The position numbers and the translations under genes are program-made. From contig JAIXTY010000338.1 of the NCBI GenBank assembly GCA_027483705.1, forward strand, positions 1 through 32,529: a stretch of DNA of 32,529 nucleotides, given 5' to 3'. Source of the stretch: Rubrivivax sp. Its GTDB lineage: Bacteria; Pseudomonadota; Gammaproteobacteria; Burkholderiales; Burkholderiaceae_C. The notes under the pieces were generated by a model that worked only from the letters and a program-made list of their open reading frames with translations, was not told where the DNA came from and ran no database searches. Below, piece by piece: positions 6,285-14,945 of the stretch (positions are counted from its first letter, which is position 1; the number at the start of each line of letters is the position of its first letter).

Positions 6285-7711
6285 CAGACGTCGGCCCTGA
6301 AGATGAGCCCGCCCTCGTCTGCGCCGGCGGCACCCGGCGAGATACAGCGGCCGTACCAGACGCCCGCGTGCGCGCCCTGGGTGTTGAAGCGCAGCACGTT
6401 GCCCGGCAGCCAGCCGGTGCCCCAGCCGCTGGCCGGCAGCGTGAAGTACGGCTGGCTGGTCAATGGGTTGAGCGGCACGAAGTTGCTCGCCGTGTTGCCG
6501 GCGCCGATCTGGCCGTAGCGCTCGCTGACCAGGTTGAAGGCGGTGGCCGAGGTGAACACCAGCGCCCAGCGGTCGGTGATGCCGCCGGCGTTGTTCATCG
6601 CGATCGCGCCGGCGTAGCGCGGGGTAATCACCGGGCCGGTGACGGCGTCGGCCCAGGTGCGGTTCCAGGTCTGCTGCGCGAAGGGCGCCAGGGTCACGGC
6701 GGCCCGCAGGTTGCCCACGTCCAGCAGCGTGGAGACGCGGCTGCCGGTCGTGTACGCGTTGGCCAGTGTGCTGGTGAAGCGCACCACCCCGGTGACGTAG
6801 TTGACCGACTCGACCACCTTCACCTCGGGCGGCGTGCCGTTGGTCGGGTCATCGATGAGCACCGGCCAGCCAGGCCAGAAGGCAGGCAGCACGCCCCCGA
6901 GATCCTGTACTGCCCGGGTGAAAGGGTTGGCGCCGATGTAGCTCTGCGTCACCGCTGCGCTTGCGTTCAAGATGCCTGGCGTCGCCGACGTCGCGCCGAC
7001 GGGCTGCACGCGCACCTCGAGTCGGTCAAGCGTGACCTGCTGCGCCCCGGCGATGACGCCAGCGGTCAGGTGCCCAGGTGCACTGACTCTTACGTTGGGC
7101 GGCCCGTAGCGGTACACCTGCACCGCAGCGCCGGCCCCCAGGCCCGTGAGTCCGGTGCCGGCGAAGGTGAGCGTGCCCGCGGCACCGTCCACCGCCGTCA
7201 CGTTGCGCCAGGCCAGCTTGAGCGTCGACGTGACGATGCCGACCTTCTCGCCCACCTTGATCAGGTCGCTGGGCGAGTAGCTCAACCCCGAGAGGCTGTT
7301 GCCCCCGGCGCTGACCAGCGTGCCCGCGTAGACGCCCGCGGCGGCCAGGTAGGCGTAGTCCAGGGCGTTGGCGGCCTGCGGCAGCGAGCGCTGGTCGCGC
7401 GCCTCCACGGCCACCGCGGCGGCCGCGAAGGCCAGCAGCGACACGTTCGCGTCAGCCGCGCGCTGGTACACGGCCACCTGGGCGGTGCTGGCCAGGCTGT
7501 TCTCGTTGCTCAGCACGGCCGGCCACACTTGGCGCAGCTGCCGCCGGCCGGTGGCCAGGTCGGCGGGCATCGCGGCGGGGAACACGCTGTTGGCCACGCC
7601 GGTGAGCACCACGGGCCCCACCGCGTGACCACCACCGAGCAGGCCGCCGGCCATCTCGTCAGTCATGCGCTCCGAGCTCAGGAACTTCAGGTCTGCAGCG
7701 ACGATGGGCAT
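6284..7711 (-). CDS. Tail structural protein, probable tail hub or fibre-base component (475 aa)
   Basis: This 475-residue protein starts MPIVAADLKFLSSERMTDEM and is rich in Ala, Gly, Thr and Val with mostly predicted beta structure and no membrane segment. It sits between the small protein downstream of the tape measure and the adhesin-like tail protein. I recognise it only as a conserved type found in Burkholderiales prophages, without a secure function. Position suggests distal tail or baseplate. Its start lies one base after the upstream stop (7711 against 7713), and its TGA overlaps the next ATG, so it is translationally coupled. Confidence 0.78.
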   Translation of the reverse strand: MPIVAADLKFLSSERMTDEMAGGLLGGGHAVGPVVLTGVANSVFPAAMPADLATGRRQLRQVWPAVLSNENSLASTAQVAVYQRAADANVSLLAFAAAAVAVEARDQRSLPQAANALDYAYLAAAGVYAGTLVSAGGNSLSGLSYSPSDLIKVGEKVGIVTSTLKLAWRNVTAVDGAAGTLTFAGTGLTGLGAGAAVQVYRYGPPNVRVSAPGHLTAGVIAGAQQVTLDRLEVRVQPVGATSATPGILNASAAVTQSYIGANPFTRAVQDLGGVLPAFWPGWPVLIDDPTNGTPPEVKVVESVNYVTGVVRFTSTLANAYTTGSRVSTLLDVGNLRAAVTLAPFAQQTWNRTWADAVTGPVITPRYAGAIAMNNAGGITDRWALVFTSATAFNLVSERYGQIGAGNTASNFVPLNPLTSQPYFTLPASGWGTGWLPGNVLRFNTQGAHAGVWYGRCISPGAAGADEGGLIFRADV

Positions 7712-7712
7712 T

Positions 7713-8105
7713 TCACACCTCGAGGAAGCGCAGGCCCAGGCGGTAGAAGTCGCCGGGCACAGGGTCGGAGTACTCGATCACCGGTACGGCGTCGATTGCG
7801 CCGGCCTGCTGGTCGAAGATCACGGTGCGGGCGGCCTCGCTGCGCACCACCAGGCTGAAGGTCTGCCCGGGCAGCGCGGCCCAGGCCCGCAGCGTGAGCA
7901 GGTCGGAGCGCAGGATCCAGGCCTCGTCGGCCTCCAGCTCGATGGGCCTGCCGGCCTGGCGGGCCGCGCTCTCGACGATGAGCGCGCCGGTGAGGCTGTA
8001 GCGCGGCGCGCTCATGGCCACGGGCAACCAGGCGAACTCGTTGGCCCAGAGCAGGTTGGACGGCAGCGTCAGCGTGGTGGCGCCGTTGGTCAGGGTGTGG
8101 GGCAC
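7713..8105 (-). CDS. Distal-tail-like protein (130 aa), GTG start
   Basis: The 130-residue protein (MPHTLTNGATTLTLPSNLLW opening) follows the tape measure gene at once. The start is GTG at 8103-8105, chosen because a strong AGGAGG lies 6-11 bases upstream, overlapping the end of the tape measure gene. The protein is predicted all-beta, with a hydrophobic LPVAMSAPRYSLTGALIVES stretch that recalls the ring-forming core of distal tail proteins, and ends RLGLRFLEV. In siphophages the gene after the tape measure commonly encodes the distal tail protein; the role here is inferred from place and size. Confidence 0.78.
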   Translation of the reverse strand: MPHTLTNGATTLTLPSNLLWANEFAWLPVAMSAPRYSLTGALIVESAARQAGRPIELEADEAWILRSDLLTLRAWAALPGQTFSLVVRSEAARTVIFDQQAGAIDAVPVIEYSDPVPGDFYRLGLRFLEV

Positions 8106-8106
8106 G

Positions 8107-11100
8107 TCAGCCTCCTAGGCCACGCCGGGCGCGCTCGAGCACGGCCAGCAGGTCGTTCGCGAACTGCTCGCTCACCAGCTCGCTGGCCCTCGCGCCATAG
8201 GCGCTGAGGTCGATGCGAACGGTCTTCGTGGCGGCGGCAGAGCTGGCGCCGCCGCTGGGGGTGGGCGCCTGGCTGGGCAGCGGCTCGTAGGTGCCAAAGG
8301 CCGGCGTGGGCAGGCCACGCTCGCGCCGGATGCGGGCCTCCTCGCTGCGGCGCCGCAAGGCCGCCGGCGTGAGCTTCCACATGCCGCCGTCCTTGTTCTG
8401 GTTGAGCATGGGCACCCAGTACCAGTCGCCGCTGTTGTCGGGCGGCGGCTTGTAGGTGGTGAAGCCGTCGGTGCGGATCTGCGCCACAGGGGGCAGCGTG
8501 CTCTTGCTCAGGCCGCTGGTGGCCCCGCTGTCCTGGATGCCGGCCGCGGCCGTGTTGAGCGCCTCGCCGAGCTCGTTGACCTCCTGCTTGAGATCGTCGA
8601 CGCGGTCGCGCGTGCGCTCCACGGCGCGGTCGGCCTCGCCGAAGGTGCGGCCGAAGGACTTGCCGGTCTTCTCCACCTCGAGCTGCACGCCGACGAGCCG
8701 CGCCTCCACCTGCAGCTGCGCGCTGGCGACGCCGCCGTTGGCGGCGATGGCGTCGTCGGCGTACTTCCTGAACGCCTGCTGCTTCTGGGCCAGCGAGAGC
8801 GTGGCGTCGTTGCGGATCAGCTCCCAGGCGCGGCGCGAATCTGCAGCCGTGCGCTGCAATTCCTCGCGGCTGGTGATGCCGAAGCGCTTCATGGCCTCGG
8901 CCACGCTGTTGACGCCCTGGCGCAGCTCGTCGAGCTTGCCCTGCGCGGCGCCCAGGCCGCTGGCCAGGTCGGCGCCGCTGATCTTGCCCTGGGCGCCCAG
9001 GGCCTTGAGCCGCTCGATCACGGCCTGCACGGCCTTCTCCGTCTTGGCCGCGTCCAGGGCCTTGTCCAGCTGGCCCTTGAGCAGCTGCCCTGCGCGCTCG
9101 CCCTGCTCACCGGCGCGCTCCAGCGCACCGGTGAGCGCGTCGACGTCGTTGATGGCGGTGTTGAAGGCTTCGCTGAAGCCGGTGGCCAGCTCCTGCACGC
9201 TGGTACCGGCACGGCGCAGCGCCTCGCCGTCGATGGCCTGCAGGGCGGCCTGCAGCCGCCGCGCGCCCTGCTCGGTGCTGTCGAAGGCGGCACGGGCCTT
9301 GGTCTCGAACACTGCCAGGTCCTGGCCCTGCAGGCCCTTGGCCAGCGCGGCGCTGATCTGGTCGCCGGCGATCACGCCACGGCGGGCCAGCGCGTCCAGC
9401 GCGGCGCCGGCGGCCTGGATGCCGCTGATGCTGTCGAGCTGGAACGAGCCCGCGACCTTGTTGAGCGCCGCGCTGACGCTCTCGCCCTTGATCACCAGCT
9501 GGTCGAACTCGCCCACCAGGCCCTTGGCCTCTTTGCTGAGGCCGAAGGTGGCGTCGGCGGCCTGCTGGGCCTTGGCGGCCTGCTCGGCGGCCGCCGCAGC
9601 CGCCTGGCGCGTGGATTCGGCCAGGCGGCGCTCGTTCTCCTCGAGCTCGGCGCTGCGGTCTCGGAAGCCCAGCAGCTTGGCGGCGCCCTCGCCGATGGCG
9701 GTGCCCGCGGAGCGGAAGGCGTCGACCACCAGGTCGCCGAACGCGGCCACCGCCACGCCGGCCAGCCCCAGGCCGCCAGCCACACGGCCCAGCAGGCCCA
9801 CCTTGGACAGCAGGCCCGCATTGCCCGCCGCGCTGGCCGCCGCGGCCCGGGCCTCGGCCGCGCCCAGCGCCGTGGCTGCGGCCGCGTTGGCCGTCTTGCC
9901 GGCGGTGTTGGCCGCCAGCGCAGTGGTGTTGGCCACGGCAGCCGCGGTACCGGCGGCACGGGCCGTCGTCTCCGCAGCCTGGGCGGCCGTGGCGGCGCGC
10001 GTGGCGGCCACCTGGCGCAGCACCACCGCGGCCAGGTCGGCCGCCTTGTAGGCCGCGGCGGCCTGGCCAGCCACCAGCAGCGCGTTCGCCACCTGCTGCA
10101 GGTTGTCGGCCAGCAGGTTGATCAGCTCCGCGGCCTTGGCGCTGGCCCCGCCAGCCTGGTCGGCCTGGCCGATGTAGCGCGTCCACTCGGTGCTGAGGTT
10201 CTGGATGGCGCGGCCCACCGTCTGGGGCAGCTGCTCGAACTCGCGCTGCAGCGCGGCCTGCTGGCCCTGCAGCGCGTTGATGACAACCTGGCTGGTGAGA
10301 GCACCCTGCTCGGCCAGCTTGCGCAGCTCGCCGATGGGCACTCCCAGGCCGTCGGCCAGGGCTCGCGCCAGCCGCGGGCTCTGCTCCATGACGGAGTTGA
10401 ACTCTTCGCCGCGCAGCACCCCGCTCTGCAGGCCCTGCACGAGCTGCACGATGGCCGCGCGCGCTGAGTCGGCGCTGCCGCCGCTGAGCTGGATGGCCTG
10501 GTTGATGCTCTCGGTGAGCGCCAGGGCGTCGCGCTGGCTGAGATTCAGCTCCTTGCCGGCCTGGCTGATGCGGGTGAAGAGGGTGGCGGTTTCTTCAAGC
10601 GCGCTGCTGGTGCGCTTGGCGACGTCGAAGACGCCCTCGAACCCCGACTCGAAGGCCGCGCCCTCGCCCGTGACCAGGCGGATCCGCGCGCCGAGGTTGC
10701 TGTACTGGTCGGCCACACGGGCCACGTCGGCGGTGAGCGAGCCAAGCACGCCGCCGCCGATGCCCAGTGCCGCGATGTTCTGCAGGCCGCGCAGCTGCTG
10801 CCCGAGCTGCGCCACGCCCTCGCGCACGGTGGCCTGCGCGCGCACCTGCTGTGCGGCGCTGCTCTGCGCCGCGGCGCCCTGCTGCTGGTAGGCCTGCACC
10901 ACCGACCGCGCCTGCGCGGTGGTGGCCGACATGGCCTGCTGGACTTGCCGCTGCTGCGACGCCAGCGTGGTGGTGGAGATGCCCAGCGCGGTGAGCCCGC
11001 GGCGCGACTGGTCGAGCGCCGCGGTCTGCTCCTGCACTGCCGCCTTGGCCGAGCGCACGGTGTCGCGCAGCTTCTCCATCTGCCCCACCTGCGCGCGCGT

Positions 11101-11388
11101 GGGCGTGCCGGTGGCGGCGATCTCCTGGCCGAACTTCTGTGCCGCCTTCTGGGCCTGCTCGAGCTCGACCTTGGCCGCTTCGGTGCGGGCCTTCAGCTGC
11201 GTGAAGGCCTCGATGGCGGCCTGCTGCTGGCCGAGCTGCCGCAGCTCGGCGGCCAGGGCCTGCGCCCGCGCAGCCGCTGCCGGGTCGACGGCGTCGTCGA
11301 GCCGCTCCAGCTCGCTGGCGAGCTGGGACACCTCGGCCTGGCCGGAGGTGTTCGCCTCGATGTCGTAGCGGATCTTCGGGCCGGTCAC
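8107..11388 (-). CDS. Tail tape measure protein
   Basis: The 1093-residue protein sets tail length and passes into the cell envelope at infection. The first 200 or so residues are Gln/Ala-rich coiled coil. Residues about 205-400 match the phage tape-measure N-terminal domain (ADQYSNLGARIRLVTG, FTRISQAGKELNLSQRDALA, GLQSGVLRGEEFNSVMEQSP, ALADGLGVPIGELRKLAEQG). Alanine-rich hydrophobic stretches follow (AVVLRQVAATRAATAA; GLGLAGVAVAAFGDLVVDAF), then more coiled coil and a Pro/Ser-rich end. The start is a GTG (11386-11388) with only a weak AAGG upstream. The tail tube gene ends 134 bases earlier; the frameshifted chaperone gene usual between the two is not seen. Confidence 0.95.
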   Translation of the reverse strand: MTGPKIRYDIEANTSGQAEVSQLASELERLDDAVDPAAAARAQALAAELRQLGQQQAAIEAFTQLKARTEAAKVELEQAQKAAQKFGQEIAATGTPTRAQVGQMEKLRDTVRSAKAAVQEQTAALDQSRRGLTALGISTTTLASQQRQVQQAMSATTAQARSVVQAYQQQGAAAQSSAAQQVRAQATVREGVAQLGQQLRGLQNIAALGIGGGVLGSLTADVARVADQYSNLGARIRLVTGEGAAFESGFEGVFDVAKRTSSALEETATLFTRISQAGKELNLSQRDALALTESINQAIQLSGGSADSARAAIVQLVQGLQSGVLRGEEFNSVMEQSPRLARALADGLGVPIGELRKLAEQGALTSQVVINALQGQQAALQREFEQLPQTVGRAIQNLSTEWTRYIGQADQAGGASAKAAELINLLADNLQQVANALLVAGQAAAAYKAADLAAVVLRQVAATRAATAAQAAETTARAAGTAAAVANTTALAANTAGKTANAAAATALGAAEARAAAASAAGNAGLLSKVGLLGRVAGGLGLAGVAVAAFGDLVVDAFRSAGTAIGEGAAKLLGFRDRSAELEENERRLAESTRQAAAAAAEQAAKAQQAADATFGLSKEAKGLVGEFDQLVIKGESVSAALNKVAGSFQLDSISGIQAAGAALDALARRGVIAGDQISAALAKGLQGQDLAVFETKARAAFDSTEQGARRLQAALQAIDGEALRRAGTSVQELATGFSEAFNTAINDVDALTGALERAGEQGERAGQLLKGQLDKALDAAKTEKAVQAVIERLKALGAQGKISGADLASGLGAAQGKLDELRQGVNSVAEAMKRFGITSREELQRTAADSRRAWELIRNDATLSLAQKQQAFRKYADDAIAANGGVASAQLQVEARLVGVQLEVEKTGKSFGRTFGEADRAVERTRDRVDDLKQEVNELGEALNTAAAGIQDSGATSGLSKSTLPPVAQIRTDGFTTYKPPPDNSGDWYWVPMLNQNKDGGMWKLTPAALRRRSEEARIRRERGLPTPAFGTYEPLPSQAPTPSGGASSAAATKTVRIDLSAYGARASELVSEQFANDLLAVLERARRGLGG

Positions 11389-11435
11389 GGGTGGGCCTTG
11401 GTGGGGAGGTGAAGTGCGGCGCGCAGGCGTGCGCA

Positions 11436-11472
11436 GGCCCGGGCTGCGGCACGGGTGGCCGCAGCCCGGGCC
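11436..11472. other. Very stable 15-bp hairpin between tail tube and tape measure genes
   Basis: GGCCCGGGCTGCGGC is exactly complementary to GCCGCAGCCCGGGCC across a 7-nt loop. It fills part of the only sizeable gap (11389-11522) in the tail operon. No T run follows in either direction, so it is not a standard intrinsic terminator. It could attenuate transcription, set an RNA-processing end or adjust the ratio of tube to tape measure protein. The rest of the gap shows no gene. Confidence 0.8.
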
Positions 11473-11522
11473 GCGCCGTGGCGCGCCGGGTCAGGTGCTG
11501 ATCAGCCGGGGGAGCCCGGCGA

Positions 11523-12500
11523 TCAGGGCGAGGTCAGGCCGCGCACCTCGAAGGGCATGGTCTTGCCCGGGGGCGTGACCATGGCGCCCGTCAGCGGCAC
11601 CTCGTTCCAGTCGTCGGCCAGGAAGTCGAAGCCGGCGTCGGGCGTGAGAACCACCTCGTAGATCTCGCACTCGATGTCGGCGCCGCTCTCCTGGTTCCTG
11701 CCGTCGAACTGGATCCACGCGCGCAGGCTGGGCTGCGTGGCCGCGGCGATGTTCCAGCCGCTGGTGCCCGCGCGGCTGTAGCCCGCGTTCAGCGGCAGGC
11801 CCGCACTGCCAGCCGCGGCCACGTGCGTGGCCAGCGCGCTGCCCGCGACGATGGCCAGGAAGCCCATGCGCGCGTTGAGCAGCGTGAAGTCGGTGTTGAG
11901 CACGTAGGTGGGGCCGGTGGCAGTGATGGCGGTGCTGGCCACGGTCTGCGAGATGCTGACCGTGTAGGTGCCCGCGCCGCCAGTGCCCGTGCCGAACGCG
12001 GTGATCGTGGTGCTCGCCGTGACGCCCGAGCCGGTGATGACCTGGCCCACGTACAGGGCGCCAGAGGCCACTGCCGTGACCGTGAGCGTGGTGCCCGCGA
12101 TCGCGCCGGTGACCGAGGCCCCCGTACCCGCCAGCGTGGGGCTGCTGATGTTGCGGCCCACCACGCGGATGTTCTGGCCGGAGAAGGCGCGCACCGACTC
12201 ACCGGTGACGGTGCCCGAGGCCTGCGAGAACGCCGTCTCGGTGCCCAGGAAGAGCATGCGGATGGCGTTCTTGTCGGCGTCGCTCAGCGTCATGCGGAAG
12301 GTGGGCTCGCCACCGATGGTGACCGCGCCGATGATCTGGCGGAAGTTGTCGCGGCCCTTGCTGGGCAGCGTCAGGCGCTCGGCGTTGGCACGCGGCTCGA
12401 ACGAGCTCGCGTAGAGGGGACCCACCCAACCCCTGAAGTTGCCCGAGGTCGGGTCCTTCTGGTTGATGTGGACGTTGCCGGAACCGATGAAACCGGGCAT
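11523..12500 (-). CDS. Major tail tube protein with an inserted Thr/Gly-rich beta domain
   Basis: The 325-residue protein precedes the tape measure gene and has tail-tube features: [17 protein letters not shown], then [20 protein letters not shown] and a C-terminal [20 protein letters not shown] with [10 protein letters not shown]. Residues about 129-196 ([20 protein letters not shown], then [20 protein letters not shown]) form a domain known to recur in unrelated phage and bacterial structural proteins and probably exposed on the tail surface. The sequence around it reads as one tube fold interrupted by this module. The ATG at 12498-12500 has a strong AAGGAG, in keeping with a highly made protein. 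Confidence 0.87.
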   Translation of the reverse strand: MPGFIGSGNVHINQKDPTSGNFRGWVGPLYASSFEPRANAERLTLPSKGRDNFRQIIGAVTIGGEPTFRMTLSDADKNAIRMLFLGTETAFSQASGTVTGESVRAFSGQNIRVVGRNISSPTLAGTGASVTGAIAGTTLTVTAVASGALYVGQVITGSGVTASTTITAFGTGTGGAGTYTVSISQTVASTAITATGPTYVLNTDFTLLNARMGFLAIVAGSALATHVAAAGSAGLPLNAGYSRAGTSGWNIAAATQPSLRAWIQFDGRNQESGADIECEIYEVVLTPDAGFDFLADDWNEVPLTGAMVTPPGKTMPFEVRGLTSP

Positions 12501-12525
12501 GGGAAATCTCCTTGTGGAAGCCTGT

Positions 12526-12990
12526 TCAGGCCCCCGGGTAGGTTTGCTGGTAATCGATCTCGAAGGCGCTGATGAATCCAGCGCCTTCGGTGGTGATGGC
12601 CGTGAGCTGGCCTTCGATCTCGACCTCTCGCGCGGGGCCGGGCGCCACGCCCTGCTCCAGCTGCTCGCGAACGCGGTTGCGCCAGGCGTCCTGCCGCATC
12701 AGCACACGCGCCAGGAAATGCAGCGCATCGGCATCGCGCCGCGCGTTCCCGGTCAGCGCGGCTGCGCCGACCAGGATGCGCACGAAGCGGGTGTCGCGCT
12801 GGCCTGGCTGACCCCTGAGCCGGTCCGCCGTCTGCAGGTGGAAGATGGCGCGGTCGCGCTTCTCGTCCACGTTGCGCAGGTCCAGCGGCAGCGCGGGGTT
12901 GTCCAGGTGCAGCACGCCCTGTTGCTTGGCCAGGGCGGCCAGCTCCAGGCCGACGGCCTCACCGATGAGGTACGCGGTGCTCTGCGGCAT
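12526..12990 (-). CDS. Tail completion / tail terminator-like protein (154 aa)
   Basis: This 154-residue protein lies between the head-tail joining protein and the tail tube gene, where lambda gpU/gpZ-type tail completion genes sit. It has a helical first half ([20 protein letters not shown]) and a beta-rich end ([20 protein letters not shown], then [12 protein letters not shown]). That FEIDYQQTY ending is common in minor tail proteins of Burkholderiales prophages. The role, closing the tail end that meets the head, rests mainly on position and size. It starts with ATG five bases after the upstream stop. Confidence 0.72.
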   Translation of the reverse strand: MPQSTAYLIGEAVGLELAALAKQQGVLHLDNPALPLDLRNVDEKRDRAIFHLQTADRLRGQPGQRDTRFVRILVGAAALTGNARRDADALHFLARVLMRQDAWRNRVREQLEQGVAPGPAREVEIEGQLTAITTEGAGFISAFEIDYQQTYPGA

Positions 12991-12995
12991 GGTGG

Positions 12996-13334
12996 CTACT
13001 CCGCGAGGCGCTTGAGGTAGGCCACCGACTGCAGGCCGTCGAGCACGCGCGCGGGGTCACGCGTCACTCGCCACCGCCTCGGGGGCTGGCGTTCGCCGGC
13101 CTGGTTGGTGGCGGTGGTGGTGAGCGTGTCGCCGCGGCGCACGTCGGCTGCCGCCGTGGCGAACAGCAGCCGATGAGTCGGGGCCTGCATCTCGCCCTCG
13201 AACTGCGGCTCGTCGGTGGTGCCGACGATGCCGCTGAACGTGACGGTGTCTTCGCCTGGCCGTTCGCGCTCGCAGGACACGGCAAAGCCCTCTTCGTCGA
13301 AGAAGGCCGCCATGTCAGCTTCGAGGTCGAGCAT
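12996..13334 (-). CDS. Head-tail joining protein (gpFII-like)
   Basis: The 112-residue protein starts MLDLEADMAAFFDEEGFAVS and has a short helical opening followed by beta strands, including THRLLFATAAADVRRGDTLT and WRVTRDPARVLDGLQSVAYL. The DMAAFFD ... THRLLF ... V-RGDTL arrangement with a late YLKRL/YL ending is that of lambda gpFII-type joining proteins of about 110-120 residues, which form the docking surface on the filled head for the tail. Its place between the capsid-linked small gene and the tail completion gene agrees. The ATG at 13332-13334 is nine bases after the preceding stop. Confidence 0.8.
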   Translation of the reverse strand: MLDLEADMAAFFDEEGFAVSCERERPGEDTVTFSGIVGTTDEPQFEGEMQAPTHRLLFATAAADVRRGDTLTTTATNQAGERQPPRRWRVTRDPARVLDGLQSVAYLKRLAE

Positions 13335-13343
13335 GGGGCGGGC

Positions 13344-13574
13344 TCAGGTCTGCGGCAGCTGCTGCTGGGCCGGGTCGGCGGCCTTGGCCTCGGCTTCCGC
13401 CTTGGCCTTGGCCTCGGCTTCCGCTCGGCCCTCGGCGCCGGGGCGCGCGTGGCCGATGCTGTAGAGCCACGCCGCTTCGGCCTTGTCGACCTCGGTGAAG
13501 CCTTGCGGCTCCACGCGCTCGCCCTTGACCATCAGCGGCTCCAGCGCCTGGATCTCGATGAGCTTGGCCGCCAT
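13344..13574 (-). CDS. Small head-associated protein with Ala/Glu/Lys repeats (76 aa)
   Basis: Immediately after the major capsid gene (two-base gap), this 76-residue protein has a compact first half (IEIQALEPLMVKGERVEPQG) and a low-complexity helical stretch built from AEAKAKA-type repeats at about residues 50-66, then a Gln-rich tail. Small proteins of this kind often lie between capsid and head-tail joining genes; this one may correspond to a connector (gpFI-like) protein, but I see no diagnostic motif. The repetitive DNA at 13385-13430 encodes the helix and may vary in length between relatives. Confidence 0.72.
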   Translation of the reverse strand: MAAKLIEIQALEPLMVKGERVEPQGFTEVDKAEAAWLYSIGHARPGAEGRAEAEAKAKAEAEAKAADPAQQQLPQT

Positions 13575-13576
13575 GA

Positions 13577-14530
13577 TCAGGCCACCGCGCCGGTGATCAG
13601 GTAGCCCGAGTCGGGGCCCACCAGGTAGGGCTGGAAGGCGTCGCGCATGGGGTACAGCCAGCTCTCCTGGCTGTCGTGCCAGTACGGCTCCAGGACCACC
13701 GGGCGGCCGGTCAGCTGGTAGGTGTAGCCGAAGCTCGGCGTGCCCATCTGCTGGGCGCTGCGCGTCTCGGTGTAGGCCAGCAGCGCGAACTTGCCCCAGA
13801 TGTCCACGAACGCGGTACCGGTGTGGTACTGCATGTCGCCTTCGATCACCTGCAGCTCGAAGAGCGCGGACAGCTGTTCGAGCGTGGCCGGCGTCTGATC
13901 GCGGCCGTCAGCACCGCGGCCGCCGCGCAGACGGGTGAGCACCTTGTCGTGCTTGGCCAGCGCGGTGCGGACCTCGGGACCGATGATCATGCGATTGGGG
14001 CGCCGGCCGGTCTTCTTGCGCACGGCCTCGCGGGCGTTGGCCACAATGGCGAACGGATCGCTCGCGGTGGGGTTGCTCCACTGGTCGGTGCCCGTGAGCG
14101 TGATCTTGTTCTCCGCCGCGTAGGCGGCAGCGTTGAGGGCCAGCTGAGCGGCCAGCTGCTCGCGCTCGCGCGCCATCAGGTCGGCCACACCTTGGATGGC
14201 GTGCTGGGCCAGGTCCAGCCCCGGCACCGCGGCCGCCTCTTCCAGCATCTGGATGGGCACCTTGCCGTTGAGCTTGCGGTCCACCAGCGCGAAGTCGCGG
14301 GTGGCGTAGCCGAACTGCACCGAGTGGATGTCGGCGCCCGGCGCCTGCCGGGTGTCGTAGAGCCGGTAGCTCTCGGCGTTGAACTCGATGATCTTGCCGC
14401 CGCGCTGGCCGACAGGCACACGCGGAAACAGCATGTCCGCCACGGGCGACTGATCGCTGCGGTAGCCCAGGGCCACCTCGGTGAGGATCGGGTCGACCGC
14501 ACGGGCCTGCGAAGGGGTCATTTGGGGCAT
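13577..14530 (-). CDS. Major capsid protein
   Basis: The 317-residue protein has features of the HK97-fold capsid proteins of this phage type: opening DPILTEVALGYRSDQSPVAD then MLFPRVPVGQRGGKIIEFNA, the DTRQAPGADIHSVQFGYATR strand region, a long helix (LMAREREQLAAQLALNAAAY), and TGRRPNRMIIGPEVRTALAK. Many copies form the head shell. It follows the decoration protein gene, as in lambda (D then E). A strong TTAGGAG precedes the ATG at 14528-14530. Length and lack of a separate prohead domain fit a capsid using a separate scaffold, here the C-terminal part of the protease gene. Confidence 0.93.
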   Translation of the reverse strand: MPQMTPSQARAVDPILTEVALGYRSDQSPVADMLFPRVPVGQRGGKIIEFNAESYRLYDTRQAPGADIHSVQFGYATRDFALVDRKLNGKVPIQMLEEAAAVPGLDLAQHAIQGVADLMAREREQLAAQLALNAAAYAAENKITLTGTDQWSNPTASDPFAIVANAREAVRKKTGRRPNRMIIGPEVRTALAKHDKVLTRLRGGRGADGRDQTPATLEQLSALFELQVIEGDMQYHTGTAFVDIWGKFALLAYTETRSAQQMGTPSFGYTYQLTGRPVVLEPYWHDSQESWLYPMRDAFQPYLVGPDSGYLITGAVA

Positions 14531-14567
14531 GTTGTGCTCCTAAGGATGTGAAGGGTGTGCGGCGGGG

Positions 14568-14918
14568 TCAGCCCGGGATCAAGACGAACTCGCGGAACTG
14601 ACCGGCAGCAGTTGCGGGCGGCTCGCCGGGAGCCAGACGCGCGAGCTTTGCGCCGGAGGAGAGCGCGACCGCACGGCCCTGGTTGTCGGTCTCGACAGCG
14701 CCGTTCGCGGAAACGGCGCCACCGGTCTCGATCTGCGTGGTGCCGAGAACGTCGACGGGCACCAGGTCGCCAGCGGCCGCAGCGCGCGTGCGCGTGACGC
14801 CGGCGCACTGCGCGCCGGCCGCCGGCACTGCGCCGGCGCCGGTGACAAAGCGGTTCGCCGACAGCGCGGCGGCGGCCTGCACCGTGAGGGTGAGGACGGG
14901 GATGCTGAAGCTGCTCAT
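14568..14918 (-). CDS. Head decoration (capsid cement) protein, DUF2190-like
   Basis: This 116-residue Ala/Gly/Val-rich protein has the repeating short-strand pattern of capsid cement proteins: TLTVQAAAALSANRFVTGAG, then GVTRTRAAAAGDLVPVDVLG and the closing FREFVLIPG. It lies between the protease-scaffold gene and the major capsid gene, as lambda D does. Such proteins bind at threefold sites on the expanded head and stabilise it. The ATG at 14916-14918 has a clear AGGAG eight bases upstream, in keeping with high production. Confidence 0.85.
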   Translation of the reverse strand: MSSFSIPVLTLTVQAAAALSANRFVTGAGAVPAAGAQCAGVTRTRAAAAGDLVPVDVLGTTQIETGGAVSANGAVETDNQGRAVALSSGAKLARLAPGEPPATAAGQFREFVLIPG

Positions 14919-14945
14919 TGCAGTGGCTCCTGATGGGGGTGGGGA

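Noticed and set aside
4383..6518. 711-codon plus-strand frame opposite the tail adhesin
   Set aside because: Antisense shadow without recognisable domains or a ribosome site.
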